A stretch of 64,000 bases of DNA from Trileptium ribeirensis (Eukaryota; Nematoda; Enoplea; Enoplida; Thoracostomopsidae), in contig JASANE010003827.1 of NCBI GenBank assembly GCA_030248225.1, positions 1 through 64,000 on the forward strand. Reading direction: 5' to 3'. Positions 1 to 13,700 of this stretch are shown here, one piece after another. Under the pieces are notes generated by a model. The model was not told the origin of the DNA. It was given only the letters and a program-made list of their open reading frames with translations, and made no database searches. Made by a program: the position numbers and the translations under genes. Position 1 is the stretch's first letter; each line of letters starts with the position of its first letter.

Positions 1-907
1 CACCTGAATGCAATTGAGAATGATTGAGAAGACTCTGATGTAACAAATGTCAATATGTTAAACACAGCTTGTATGTGCAATTGAACTTCAGCCGAAGCAT
101 TTTTATTTATAACGCTGTCAACCATAATTCCAAATCATTTCACGTTAAGAATTCAGTTTTAGATTTACTTCTCACGGATGGCATAAAAATGGGAATTTCC
201 GTATAAATAGAAATTATTTCAATTTTCGTGGCAATTGCCATTTTACCTGGAATTAATTTTTGCTTTTATACACCTTGCAACATGCTGTTCTTGATTGCAG
301 CATTTGAACCAGAATTGTGTTGTCAAGCATAACGCCAAAAGTTTGAGCATCGTTGATCCATGGTGAATTATACTTTACAATCAAGCAGTCGCTCCTAGCC
401 TTGGCAAAACATTAGCTTGCTTGTAGTAGCACACATAGGAAAGAGAATAGATCGTATTTTGCAGTATAAATAGGCAAGAGATTGGCTGGAATATTGAAAT
501 GATCATGATAAAGAGATAACTCAGAGCCTTGATCAGAATCCAGATCGCTAGAAATAAGTTCGTATCAAGCACCTCGGTTTCCGACTGGACACTGGTGTTA
601 GATTTGTATCTTGCAGTGGAAGTCGGGACCCGTGGCTGTATGGGACTTTGGCTATTGGGTGTGCCATTGCGTCTAGGAGGACGCCTAGCAATCACTCTAC
701 AGGCTAACAATTGTACGCTAGGCAGTGGACAAAGATTCAATGGGAATCAACGAGTACAGCACCATGACAGTTAAACATCGCTAACAAATAGTAGGTTGTG
801 TCTACTGAAACTTGTTATAAGCGAACAAAATTTTAATAAAAATTTCATGGAAATCACCATAGAAATTACCATTAAATTTTCGTGTTAATGAGATTCGAAT
901 ATTCATT
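1..907. other. No gene recognised
   Basis: AT-rich single-copy-looking DNA. A 119-codon minus frame (381-740) and its plus-strand shadow have no recognisable motif and no splice context. Confidence 0.5.
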
Positions 908-1654
908 GGTTCTTTTCCATTATACCCCAGCCGGAATTTGGTCAATTTTGAAGATACAGATATGATTTCGGTATCAATCGATTCAGTTCGATGAGGCGGT
1001 TCAGAAAATATTCATTTTACCAACATCCCTGAAAAAGTCCCCTTGGGAACCCAAAGATTTTTTCTTCGGAATATGGTCGTGTTGGGCACCATTCGATTCG
1101 GCTTGATGACAAAAATCTACTGGTGTGTATTTTTTTTAAATCTACGCCGCCATTAGAAAATTATGAGGGCCCAAGTAACCCTAAGGGGCGGTACGTTATA
1201 ACGTTAGAAAAAAGAACACCTTAGAGTGGGGGTTCGAGGGGCGGCAGCCCCCCGACTTAGGCTTAGTGTATGTCTCATATAAGGACCTTAGCTTAAGCTA
1301 AGACAAAGGCTTAGGCTTAGTATATCGAGAACGGCATTGCCTGCATTTTATTTTCGCCGATCAGGGTTACGTGGGCCCTCATAACTTTCTAACGGTGGCG
1401 TAGATTTCAATAAAATACACACCAGTAAATTTCTCTTATCAAGCCGAGTCGAATGGCGCCCAACATGACCATATTCCGAAGCAAAAAAATTTTGGGTTCC
1501 CATTGGGACCTCAAAAATCGAATAAAGTTTTTCAGGGATCTGGATAAAATGAGTATTTTCTGAACAGCCTCAGCGAGCTGAATCGATAATACCAAAATCA
1601 GCTCTGTATCTTCAAAACTGACCAAATTCAGGTGGGGGATAATGGAAAAGAACC
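908..1654. mobile_element. Fold-back transposon (747 bp) with perfect 8-bp target duplication
   Basis: Two arms of about 260 bp (908-1,175 and 1,378-1,654) are imperfect reverse complements, starting GGTTCTTTTCCATTAT. Exact TATTCATT at 900-907 and 1,655-1,662 marks insertion. The ~200-bp spacer contains repeats of GGCTTAG/CTTAGC. No coding capacity was seen. Confidence 0.9.
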
Positions 1655-1662
1655 TATTCATT

Positions 1663-4600
1663 TCCACGACACCGATCATACTTTGGCATTTATTGCACGT
1701 ACAGACTGCGCATATATAAGATTACACTTCAATACACAGTCCTACTGCGGTTTTAATGCGTTGTTTTACAAATCCGACCATTGGTACCCGCTGGGCACCT
1801 TCGTTGATTTCCCCTATTTTCCAGAAGTGCCCATGTTGCACGTCTAGCCTAATAATGGGATATGTCAAATGTTTGCCAAAAGCTGTGCGAACAAATTTGA
1901 GGTCCAGCGTTCATTAGAACAGCTTTCGTTATGCAGACATTAAAAATATTTTGTGCTTATAGTTATTATTCTCGGCTCATAAAATAATTAGCACTAAATC
2001 TGTCACAGAAGCCGTTGTCGAGCCATGACTAATGTATCACATCAGCTGTTATAATTGTGCTTATTGCTCAAAAGCCGACTCAAGTTTTTCCAGATATACT
2101 AAGCTCGGCAGGGCCCTTACGAAATGATCCTAGGTGCTGGTTCATCTCTTCAGACATGACGACAGGCTCGGCTCCTAATAGACGGCTATATACGAAAAGA
2201 AAATGCTAATTCGCAATAGCGTAACTGTAAAAACTATACTTGCATTGTTACTAAACAGTAGAAGTGTGTTTTACGTTGTGTTAGTCTATTATGATAAAGG
2301 TGTTAGTTATATACATGTAACTATTTCGGTGTGCTTTAAAATAAAAGTTGACAGGTGTGCTCTGGTCTATTTGAACTCAATGTAGCAGCCCGGTTACATC
2401 GCTGATCTCATTTGAGTATTGAACATTTTCGCGCATCTAGGTATGCTGTGTCATCCCCAAAAGTGACAAATAACATCTCTGTACAGAAATTTAACGATCA
2501 TTATTATTACTATTGTCATCTCTACACGATCTGACATTGTACCCCCGGATAAACATCGGTGTACACATTCCACAAACGATTCGCTATGTTTCCTGCAGCC
2601 ATTGAGAAACAGTTGCCAACAGCTAATTAACCGATATGCGCCAATGATTTTAATGCTTACTCCGTTTGATAAGAACAATGAAGGAGAAAAATAGACTTCC
2701 GCCGACGTATCAACAATGGGTCAGTTGATCGATCACGAGTATTCTACCAGCTGTTACACGAATAATACCACTTTAGGCACTACGCTCTTCATTTACAGAT
2801 TAATGCAACTTTCAGCTTATGTACTTTTTGTCTTCGGATGTAACAACGCGCCACAATCTAACTTTATTGAAATGTACAGCTGTGTGTTGCTGTTATTATT
2901 AATACAACAACGATGAGCTGAGAATAATATTGAAAACTTAGTCAACCGTGGTTTTTGTTTAGTTTAGCCTAGATGGCAATCAAGTCTACATATTTAAGCT
3001 TTACATAGCTGTCGGTACGCCGTACCAACTTCGTTCACCGGTGTTGTCGAGTATACAGTTAACATTAAGTTGTTTACCAAGTAACGTTATATTTGTTCTC
3101 CATATACTTAACGATTTTTGTCAAAATGATTGCTCTTTTTTACCTTAGTGATTGAGATGCAGGTTTTCGAAAGAGCAAAGACTAACCGAGCAAGGGCTAG
3201 CATGAGCAGCCGGACGAGGACTAGGATCAACACACCAATGCATGGATCCGAATCGGCGCCAACACTATGCAAGGCTTGCATCCGATCTCGGTGGCGCTGG
3301 ACTACCCAGGTTTAGACCGAAATCATCATGCATATCCGAAATTTCGATAAACGTAAAACAAGACTCTATGAATCCAGAATTACATTACATTTAATACAAG
3401 TTGTTGTATCGGTTCCTGTTTGATTCCAAAATTCTGCAACATGCTCTGGCCGGATCCACATCATGGTTTCTTGAATAAACTCAAAGAATCACTACTGGAC
3501 AGGCCAGATGTGAAATTAAAAACACTACGAATATTCTTTTGACCATGGCGCGACATGGCACTTCAACAAAAGCATGCAATGTCTTAACTCAGTATATATA
3601 CTGAAGTTAACAATGGTCTCCCAGAATTCATATGTCTAGTGTATAATGTGACAGATTGCCAGGCGTAGTGGTCGACATATATTACCACAGTTTGGATCAA
3701 CTTAAAAACAGCCGTTCAGAAAATATACCTTCGACAATTGTTTCCGTCAAAGTCACAGATAAGCGACGATGCAACATCACGGTAATACAATAATACATAT
3801 TTAAAAATTCACTTCACCATATTTAAAAATCACTAGACACTAATTTTTCCCGCTTATTTCGGTATTACATTGGTAGGACCAGATTCAGGTTAATTAATAT
3901 TCCCAGCTGCGGTTCTGGTCACTCACTGATATGCGCATTACATGGCCTCTGCAAACTTTTGACACAGGTCACATAGCTAATAGCGATCTCTTATAATTTC
4001 AAAGTACATATATTCAGCAAAGTAATTATCGCAATATCGACGTCATTGGCAACAGCACATGTAATAATACAAATAACTCACAATGCGAGAGGAAATGAAA
4101 AGAATATGGCTACTCTACGCTTAGTGACCATCTCGTTACAAATTCAGGCCCCCGAGCTCATTTAAAGCCCCACGAGAGCAGTTATACACCGCTAATACTT
4201 CAATAGAAATCATACGGTCATTTTGATCACATATCAAAACTTCAGAACCCTTTATTTTATGTTGCAATGACCAAAAACCCGAAAATTTTTGCAATTTATA
4301 AATCACAAATTTTATGAAAAATTATAATTTGAACTGTGATTTTTAAGCTACGTGATGCAATTGCCTTATTTAATGCATACCACGCAAATATTGATTGTAG
4401 CGTATTCAGGAAAAACGAAAATCCATAAACACATTCTAATGACCTATGACCTATTGAAAAAGAGCAAAATTTGACTATTTTGGGTGCCAAAATTTACCCC
4501 AAATTTTCCTCCGCTACCATCCCACACGACCAAAAGCACACTCAAACGGAAGCATGAACAATGAAACGGCCGCGATCAACCGACGCGGCCAACGGGTTAA

Positions 4601-5664
4601 AGAAAACTATAATTCATATCATTTACCCCAACAACCAAAAAACTTGTTTTGTAAAATTTTGAAAATTTAACTTTTATGAAGGTAAGGGGAGCTTGACACG
4701 ATGCTTGGAATTTTAGATAGTTTACATTCGAAGACGAAATTTTTGTTAAAAACGATAGATATGGCCGCCACAAAGATTGTATGGATATTGAGAAAATCTT
4801 ATTTGATTATCTATATATAATTATTATCAAATTTTAGTACATTAACTGATGTACTGAACGTAGCTGCTATCTGCTGCGCATCAAAAAAGCAATACGCCTA
4901 AGCACTGTGGCTTCAGGAAAGCTGAAAACTTGTCATCATTTGCACAGTTACATTGGATACAGCAGACTCCTGCCGAGGTCAAAACGCATATCAAATTGCA
5001 AATAATGTTGCCACGACCTTGCTCATGGGGGTTTAATTATTAACAAGTCTTGATACATATTTGCTTGACAGAGGTGATTATCTCGGCTGTGTGAACACAT
5101 CTTGGATACTCAGATGACACGACACCATGTTTTGTTCTCGCTGCTCACCTCATTATAAATCACGATATCAGTGTCGTTTTCTCAAACAACAAACGACACA
5201 GCTACAAGCCTTCTTGTGGCTTGACTGACATTTCGGAATGTTTGTGTTTCAATGTATCACAGATTGATTTAGATTTGCGTATAACGTGTTCATGCGTGTT
5301 CAAAAGGTATGACACTTGCTCACGGTTGTGTTCTAATCAGTTTACAACATTGTTACTGTTTTGTCCTACGCCTCAGGCTATCTATATGCGATATCCACAG
5401 CGGCCAAAAAATTCTGAGGGTGCCATCCAAATTCAAAATGACAGCTTTTAGCCAATGACAATGGAGCAAAAACTTGCTTGATTGGATTCCGGTAACAAAA
5501 AAATTTTGCGGCGGTGGTATTTAGGCAGTTTCCACCCAGCCAAAACAATAGGTACAAAACTATTACCAAACTGTCTTATCTGGCTTCTTTAGTAAATAAT
5601 TATAGTATTTACGATAAACTATGAACACGATCATGGCATTTCTTTTTATCTTGGTGAATCCTTT
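1663..5664. other. No gene recognised
   Basis: AT-rich. Short open frames only. One minus stretch near 2,530-2,590 weakly resembles an importin HEAT helix but was not accepted. A GC-rich hairpin (GGCCGCG...CGCGGCC) sits near 4,567-4,590. Confidence 0.45.
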
Positions 5665-6245
5665 TTAATCAGAACGTAGTGGAGATTGTGTGTTGCATAA
5701 GTGAAAGCTTTGAAACTCTGTCTGTGTGTGTGATCGGCCATAACTCGGGAATGACTTAACCGAGTTTCATGATGTTGATGATGTTTCATCAACCGGCATA
5801 ATGAATTTACCGTTTACATCGCCGAGCGTTTTTCGATTTGGGGTCTGATTCCGGGGTCAAAATGCGCGTTTTTAAAGCATTTTAGTACCTTCACGGGAGC
5901 AAAGAGCAAGGTTATTTTTATCCTAACTTTCGAAGTTTTTTCTCTGGTTGGTTTTATTTCGTAGTAAAGTGATAAATGCCGATGCCTCTTTTTTGTTTTG
6001 CCATTAAGGCTCCAGTTCTGGAGTTATGTGGTTTAACGTTTGAGGTATGGCACCATCATTGTTCCTCGACCCAAAACTAGAAAATTGGTTCTGACGTCCT
6101 GGGCGGCTGAAAAGTTTCACTTGGGGGTTCTCGGGCATGAGAAACTCATTTACGGTGTTGATTTTGCTCTACGATCCATGGTTCTATGGGTAAGGGGGTA
6201 TGGCGCCCCCATGGTCCATCGACCCAAAATTCCTAATACAATTTG
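5665..6245 (-). mobile_element. Truncated copy of the CAGAACGTAGYG family
   Basis: Starts TCAGAACGTAGTGGAGATT, the reverse complement of the 51,795 end, then continues through the same internal blocks (TTCTGACGTCCTGGGCGGC, CATGGTTCTATGGGT) in the opposite orientation. It stops inside the second unit. Confidence 0.75.
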
Positions 6246-7394
6246 ATTGGCATGTTCGATGTCGCGGGAACGTGAAATGGCAGGGTGCGCATGTAGATGA
6301 AATTTTAATCTCCACTCCATCTCCAAGAAATGCTCGAGAAGCGCGGGCACCTCAACCGGAACTTTTTGCGTGTTACATACAATTCAAATGATATAAATCA
6401 TTAAATAGAGGTGTTAGACGTTGTCGTTATCGTGTTTTTGTCTCTGCTATGGTCCACGTTGGGCGTGTCCGCTGGAAACCACATCGCAACAGGGGCTTCG
6501 CCACATACCTGAGCAGAAGGCCACCGGTTCAGGCTTCCTGTTAAATACACCTCTTTTTAGCGCTTGGAATGTCTATGGGGCTAAATACAAGTCCTCTATA
6601 GATTTTATGTATCATACAACGGTGTTATGCAAAATGATCTGACCAGATACATAATCTCTCTGGATCTTGCAATGCTGGAACGTTACTTTCAAAGGTTCAA
6701 AGCTCAACTGACAGAGGGTTGTTAAATCGCTCATGTACTTACAATGCGTTAGAAAATTAATCTCATCCGCGAAAGCTACGTAACTGAAGCACAAGTGAAA
6801 GCACATATTGTCGCACACTCGCATCCTATATCGATGAATCTGATGATGGTCAGGAAAAACCATTGTCGTCACCTCACTGCTAATTCTAACAACGAGAGAG
6901 AGAGAGATGCGTTGTATCTGGCTCAAATATACTTGTATACGAATTATTTGTCAGAGAATTCTGTATCTGGCTTTGGAAAACTGTAGGACCCAAAGGGTAT
7001 AAATAATCTTTGGTATGATAGCGTTGTATCATGTATAAAAACTAGAAAGGTCTTGCATCTAGCCCCAATGCTATCCCAAAGGATAAATATATGCTATATG
7101 TAGCAGAAAGCTGGAACGCGTTTATGCTTTCAGCTTAGCTACCGGGAGCGAACGCCACGGCGATGGGGTACAGTGGGCATAAGCCCACCGTGGTTGATAG
7201 CAGAGATCTATCAGCAGAACAATCATAAATTGTTGCTGTTAGCCTTTGTCAATGTCAATTGTGTAACTGAACGTTAGGATATAGAACATAGAACCTTCCA
7301 CTCGGGTGGGTGGGAGGTGTTGTGGTTGGGTTGATTACGCCTTTTGTTTGTTAAATTGCACTACTACTACATTTCTACTGAGACTAGTAGCTAT
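6246..7394. other. No gene recognised
   Basis: Short frames with no family motif. A GTGGGC...GCCCAC hairpin is near 7,170-7,185. A CT/GA run (GAGAGAGAGAGA) is near 6,895. Confidence 0.45.
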
Positions 7395-7935
7395 ATCGAG
7401 TTTGCAAAGCGTAGTGAATCATACGTACACCTTACGCCTTTTGTGTACATAGTCAATCAGCTCTCGATATATAGCGCTATATGTGCATACCACACAATAC
7501 CCAACACATTAGAACAAAACTAACAACGGTAATGAGTTTCCCACGCCCGAAAACCCCCAATTGCAAGCTATCAGCCTCCCAGGGAGTAACAATAAAATTT
7601 GAAATTTTGGGTCAAGGAACCATTTGGTGCGCCATACCCCGGCACCCATAGAACCATGGGTCGCAGAGCAAAACCAGCACCGGCAATGAGTTTCCTATGC
7701 CCGAAAACCCGTATGAAACTTTTCAGCCACACGGGACGTCAGAACAAACTTTCGAATTTCGGGTCGAGGGTGTACACGAAATCAAAAAACACTCGGGGCC
7801 ATACACGGCAAATCGATAATACCGGGTCGAATGAGCCCAAGATCATCGAAATCGGTTGCATCGTTTCCGAGTTATGGCCAATCACGCACACAGACGGAAT
7901 TTAAAAGTCCCGAAATTCAAACTGAAGGAATATCA
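7395..7935 (+). mobile_element. Shortened copy of the CAGAACGTAGYG family
   Basis: Has the left end GCAAAGCGTAGTGAATC, the leader with TCAGCTCTCGATA, and one rearranged internal unit (AATGAGTTTCCCACGCCCGA). It ends near CACACAGACGGAATTTAAAA. Same orientation as the 50.5-kb copy. Confidence 0.7.
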
Positions 7936-9507
7936 AAACCGGACTCCCGGTACAAAATTCCTAATCAAACTAGGCCGTGCACTGAAATATTTATCCTGAA
8001 ACTATAGTTTATAAACTACATTCGTGAACACAACATTGCGATATTTTGTTTAACAATGCTCGAAGAGCGAAACAACCCTCAAGGTGGGTTGGGCGACATA
8101 AAGGCTCAAATAAAAGACGCAACCATTTCAAAGATATATTCCCCAAGGATAATATATCTCTACCGTTAGGAACTTGATATACTGGTGGACTTCTACGTGA
8201 GATGTTTAGATTAGGTACAGCACTAGTCGGCCCAGTGTTCACATAGCAGCGTCTAGCTAGCCTGTATTAACATTTTATCAAGCAGTGGCTTTTTATATTT
8301 AACAGCGTTTCAATATTTCTTTTAGAGCTTCGCAGAACTGTTAATACATTGGTTGCCTTTGGCAGGCGACCTTTTTGTGTATCACTAGCGTAATTGCTGA
8401 TTCACAGAATAATGCACCCATGAACACGAAAATTTTTGTTACATACGACATGTCGTACGTAGCTGTGTTATATACGACATGTTGTATGTAACCGGTGTTA
8501 TACACGACATGTCGTATGTAGCCAATGCTATGTCGGATCTAAGGACCACTTTGAAACCCATATTTACCTAATCCAAAGCAGTTTTTTCATAAGTCAACAC
8601 CATAGATGTGGCTGTTTATGTGTATTTCGTGTATCATAGGCCCATTTAAAACCATTCGAACCCAATGGTATCCTCGAAGTAACAATGATGGTGGGAAAGT
8701 TTTATATATACGGTTTTATATAACCTTAAGCATCCGCACCTATTAAGACACAGCCAAGGTCTTGTTCAGTCGGACTCTTTTTACTTCGGCCCATTTTTAG
8801 ATCCAGAAGGAGATGGTAAGCATTTCGCGCCTAACTTAAGGGCACATATAGAGATTTCAAGCATAAGTTTGAGCTATCGAGCGACAAAGAGAACATTTGT
8901 CTAAAATGTACACACAAGAAGCTGAAAGTCTAAAATTTTACAACATCAAAAGTAAGAATATTGTTCGTTGCCAGTCAGAATTCCATAAGACCGGATGGCT
9001 GAATTACGGCCAATTGGGGCTATCGAATCAAAATAGGCAAATCATATTATATATAAATGTAAAATATACAATCGAAATAAGCGAACGGAAGTGCCATTGA
9101 CGGCGCTATAAGGAAAATCGTAAAAAAAATTTCTTTTTTATCTGTGGGTGTAATATAACTCATCTACGGATGGATAAATTTCTACAAGTTTTTGTTCGAT
9201 ACCAAAAGTGATGACGAAACTATCGATTTTTGAAATGACAACTTCATCACATTGTTAATGAAACCTGAACATTAATTTTTCAAAAATCTAGAAAACATTT
9301 CAATAGATTGTTTTTCTAGGGTTTTATTCCACGCTGCCCAAATTTCCCCCATTTTTCGCGTATTAATTAAATTCCTGGTTTAATTTATATTGCAGATATA
9401 GCGATATATATTTACTTTAGAGTAAGTATATTGCTCTTTAAATCTAAGGTGTGTTACTCAATTATTCCAATAGCATCTTCGAACAACCTACAATTATCGC
9501 CACTATA
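7936..9507. other. Region upstream of the globin gene
   Basis: No coding frame recognised. Contains the phased palindromes (8,441-8,519) and an acceptor-like tract TTTACTTTAG at 9,420. No TATA box can be assigned with confidence in this AT-rich sequence. Confidence 0.4.
8441..8519. repeat. Three phased ACGACATGTCGT palindromes
   Basis: The 12-bp palindrome ACGACATGTCGT lies at 8,445-8,456 and 8,504-8,515, with a one-mismatch copy at 8,474-8,485 (ACGACATGTTGT). Symmetry extends partly beyond the core. Spacing is 29 and 30 bp. Roughly 1 kb upstream of the globin ATG. Confidence 0.75.
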
Positions 9508-10761
9508 ATGGACAGGCTTTATCATTACATATCACTAACTCCGTTGCTAAATCGCCGCAACAAGAACCGCAGTTGTGCTCATCAAATTACATGCGATACT
9601 AGTATAGCCGTCGCGAATAGTACCAGTGATCATAAACCATGTTCAGCTACAAATAGCTTAGACAGTGGACCCGCATCCAGTCCAAATTCGCCAAAACTGT
9701 CTACGGCAGGTTTACCGTCACCTATTGGCAACAACAGTCGAAAAAATAGCACTGCGAGCCAAGCGATCATGAACATGGTAGCTGCGAGTAAAAAATGGGA
9801 CCATTGTCCGCTGCTATGGAGCGGAAGTAGTATTGGGACCAAAACCACTTCGTTCGCTCCAACTACGGCCAGTCTCCGTGGTAAAATCCGTACCCAGTCT
9901 GCTGGCAGTGCTCCGCATCTAGACAACTCAAAATGCAATCATAATTTAACGCCAAAAGACGTGGAGAACGTCCGTCGGGTATGGTCAACAATTGCTGACC
10001 GTCCAGCTGCTGTACGCTCCATGTTTACAGCTATATTTGCTGCAGAGCCACGTCTGCGGTCTCTTTTCGGTTTCGTCGAAGAAACGAGCCCACTACGCCT
10101 TGATCCAAGCGACTGCGAAAACGACGAGGATGACGACGGCATCGGAAGAATAGGCACCAACAATTTTGGAATTAAGAATCTTAAAGGAACCACGATCGCC
10201 ACAGAAGACAATATTAGTATTAGTAGCAGCGCCACAAATAGATCAGATATTACAACAAAGAGTAGCGTTAATATTAGCTCAACTGACCACACTGAGTACT
10301 CAGCAAAAATAAATGTTCCATCTAAAATCAGCGTTAACAACGGTCATCTCTCACCACGTCTCGGCAAATCCTTGGACAGTTTACGCCAAACTGCAACAAC
10401 AGTTGCTCTTCCAAATTCGACCCTACCTATATCTTCTTCCGACGGATTGGCAGTCGATGGTAGTACGGGTATCAAAGACGACTCGTTGACAAACAAGGAT
10501 CAAGGCAGCACAACAGCAACAACCGCAACGCCATACATTTACAACACTATGATTATAATTCCACATGCGAGTCCTGCAGTTTCATGTCGATTGGCTAATT
10601 CACGCCGATTCGAATGCCATTGTGGGAAATTCGCTGCATTTTGGGACGAAATAATCGGCTATTTGATAACAAGCGCTATGGCGGGTAAATCGCACTTAAC
10701 TGAAAATGCCCAAGACATAATCAACTCTTGCGATGCTCAAATGATGACACTGATTCGAAAC
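9508..10761 (+). CDS. Globin exon 1 (helices A-E and insert)
   Basis: 418 codons in one open frame, ending MTLIRN in phase 0 at donor GTAAGC (10,762). If unspliced, the frame would run on to a TAA at 10,786-10,788. Codon content is balanced and less AT-rich than the flanks, supporting coding. There could be further 5' exons. Confidence 0.85.
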
Positions 10762-13700
10762 GTAAGCTGCTTTTTGCAATGTATTTAATGTACACGAGGG
10801 AAGTGAGTTGACTGAAGTTGAAATGTTGAGGTTTCCCAAATAAGACCAACGGTCGTGCGCAAGAGTAACTTGCTCAGGCTAATTTCTGGCTCTACATATG
10901 GCTCAATAGCCTTAAATGGCCAATGGCATCGTCTCAAAATGCATTGCTATCATATCAGCGATATGGTTGTGCTCATTTGCTTAACAATAACTAGAGTTAG
11001 CATCACTGTTTTAACCAGTTTTTCGGCAATGCAGCTATTCCACTTTTTCGACGTTTGTTCGTAAAGTTACAAATTGAAAAACAGTTATCCATCAAAGCGT
11101 AAAACATTATTTCTGAAACGGCTCAAATTGGTCCATTTGTGACATAGCTATGCTCATTTGCTAGGACCTACATAGCGAATAGCACCACTGTCGCTTGCTT
11201 TTGGAGCGGTGAGAAGAGCGCTGTATTGTATTTTGTTCTTGACAAACATAGGTCAAACAAACAAATTTCAAGCGTAAATACCTCCATCCGTATTCAACTA
11301 TAATTTAGTCAATAATCACTAAACATAAGTAGCTGGTACGAAATGGCCTAAATTCATTAATATTAGTGATGACTACGGTCCGTTCTAAAGCAGAACCGCA
11401 CTGCCTAGTTTAAAATTTCGGTCTAGACTTTTAATGTTTTTCTGACAGGATTTGTAAATTCATTAATTTTAGTGATGACTACGGTACGTTCTAGACAAGG
11501 ACCGCACTGTCGAGTTTAAAATTTCGGCCTAGACTTTTTGAAGTTTTTTGGACAAGATTTGGAAATACAGAAATGTTTCCCAAAATTAAATTATTACCCA
11601 GAATTTCTGTGTAGTTCCCTAACATTTCTGTAAACATTGTGTAAGTAAAAACTGTTTCCAAAAATAATCCTCAGTGAATTTGGCATACTGATGAACAAAA
11701 CCTATTAGCTGCAAATTGACCCTAGTGTCACGGGCCGCAGGTCCACCTTCTGAAGATTTCCGGCGGGTCAAGTGTTTGAGCCGCGTGACCCCCCACCGGG
11801 TCAGCCGAGGCATAGCATGTCTCAATATCTCAGGATTAAAAACACTATGTTCTAAAAATTTTGTTCATTGACATGTGTTGGCTCGACTGGCACGGTAAAC
11901 AGGGCATTATTTAGCTCATTATCTTACAATGGAGGTAAAACGGTTACGTTATTTATGTTGTTCGCTTATCTTCTATAACGTTTAAGCTTAGTCATAACTG
12001 TCTTATTGTCTATCGTTGTTTCTAGTATTTATTGCGATACATATCTATGGCGTAGCCACGAGTCCTAGTGTTGTTACTCAGCTTCATCAGTAGTTTGCTG
12101 GCTGTTCGTGAGAAAAACATAACAGAACGTACATTGTGTCGATACCTAAAGGCTAAAATAATGCACGAGTAAACTTAAGGTGACCGCATCAACCATTCTT
12201 CATGTACTTTTGCAAAAAATTTGTTACGGAACGCTTTTTGGTCAATTGAAATTCGGCGTAAAACTTCGCGAACACAGCGCTCGCGATTGAAATCTAATCA
12301 TTTTGTGTTCGACAAAATTCAAGTAAAATTACCCAAATTTTTGCGAACAAAAATTCGTCGATTTGATTGTGACGACACTTTTGCATTAAATTTCTTTGCG
12401 AAGTCTGAATAATCTAAATTTAAATGATTATGCCTAGGGGACAGAATTTCTGCAAATTGAGATCGCCGAAATTCTGTTCGAACACAAGGTTTAATTTCTG
12501 GCACTTGAATTTGATTCTGCCAATTTTCGGTTAGCGAAAAACCGAATGAAATTAAGCCTTTTTCCGTAACAAGGGTTTGCGATTCGATATCGGTAATGAC
12601 AAAATAGGATGGTTGGTGGGATCATTTTAAGTTTACTCACGCATAACCTGTATGTATTCTGAGCTACACAGCAGATTAGACTTGGAAAATCAGATGACAA
12701 GTCACGTTTACTTGAATGTTATGATATTGTTGCTTCGCTGCACATATTGGGCAAGATATTTGTTCATACTCAAAGCAGTATACACTTTGGCTTCCACCAG
12801 GGAGTAACCGGAATTCCGGTTCCGGTTCCGGCGAAAATCGTGTTCCGGTTCCGGTTCCGGCAAAGGGCAAAAACCATACCGGAACCGGAATTCCGGTTTA
12901 AAAATTTTGTTTGAAATTTTCCACGTTTTTTGCTTCATCCTGTAATCCAAACATATGTAATATATATTACACAATGATAAAGCTCCAATACAACCAAGCA
13001 AAAGAAAAGATTAACTAACCAATTTGCCGTGTGAAACGTAAGTAGGGCACATAATTTGAGCAGGAGTTTTTCATAATAACCTGCAGGAGTTTGTTAAATC
13101 AAAGCCAGGTCGATGCTTGTAGCAGCTATTTTACACATCCATAAGTCTGTGGGATACGTTTGAATTAAACCGGTCCAACTCGGTAACAGAGTATGGCTTA
13201 CGCAGAAGCACTTGGGTATGCTTGGCTAACATAAATTGCTTCAAGAACCCGCCAGGGCGCTTGTAAACTTGGTAAATCAGTCTAAATTAAAGTAAACTAA
13301 CGTTACCTGCAACGCATCTAGAAACTGTTTTCTTGGCTATGAACTGTATTTATTGAAACTGTGCGAGCAGCATCACAGTGTGTCTCATTCATAGCATTCT
13401 GATTAGAAAGTTATCATCATTATCATCTAACTGACGGGCACTGTTTGTCCAAAGCTAGACTAAACAGCGTCTCTGACCACTGATCATAAAATTACCTTCT
13501 ATTTATTAATTTCTCTTAGAATCATATAAACCAATAATTTTAAGTTTCCTTCCGAAGAACATGCTACAAACGTATGTGTAGTAAAGGGAGGCGACTGGAG
13601 ACAGAGCCGAAAGTGTGTATTCTACGCTCCAAGCTTTGTAAGCACATTCGATTTGACGCAGTATACGCAATGGTGTTTGGAAGACATTTTTGCTCTGAAT

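Noticed and set aside
2530..2590. Minus-strand stretch KHSESFVECVHRCLSG resembling an importin-7 HEAT helix, with acceptor- and donor-like edges
   Set aside because: The similarity is short and weak, the acceptor lacks a good pyrimidine tract, and the preceding exon is unknown, so phase cannot be tested.
6736..6780. Minus-strand YVAFADEINFLTH with strong donor GTAAGT, like the FYEEI helix expected after exon 15
   Set aside because: The acceptor gives a one-base entry whereas exon 15 needs two. The extra YVA residues would also duplicate the end of exon 15.
9630..10340. Long minus-strand frames opposite globin exon 1
   Set aside because: They are shadows of the plus-strand coding frame and have no motif of their own.
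12708..13001. Minus open frame rich in Arg-Asn and Pro-Glu repeats
   Set aside because: It is a translation of the GGTTCC/GGAACC repeats at the hAT transposon end.
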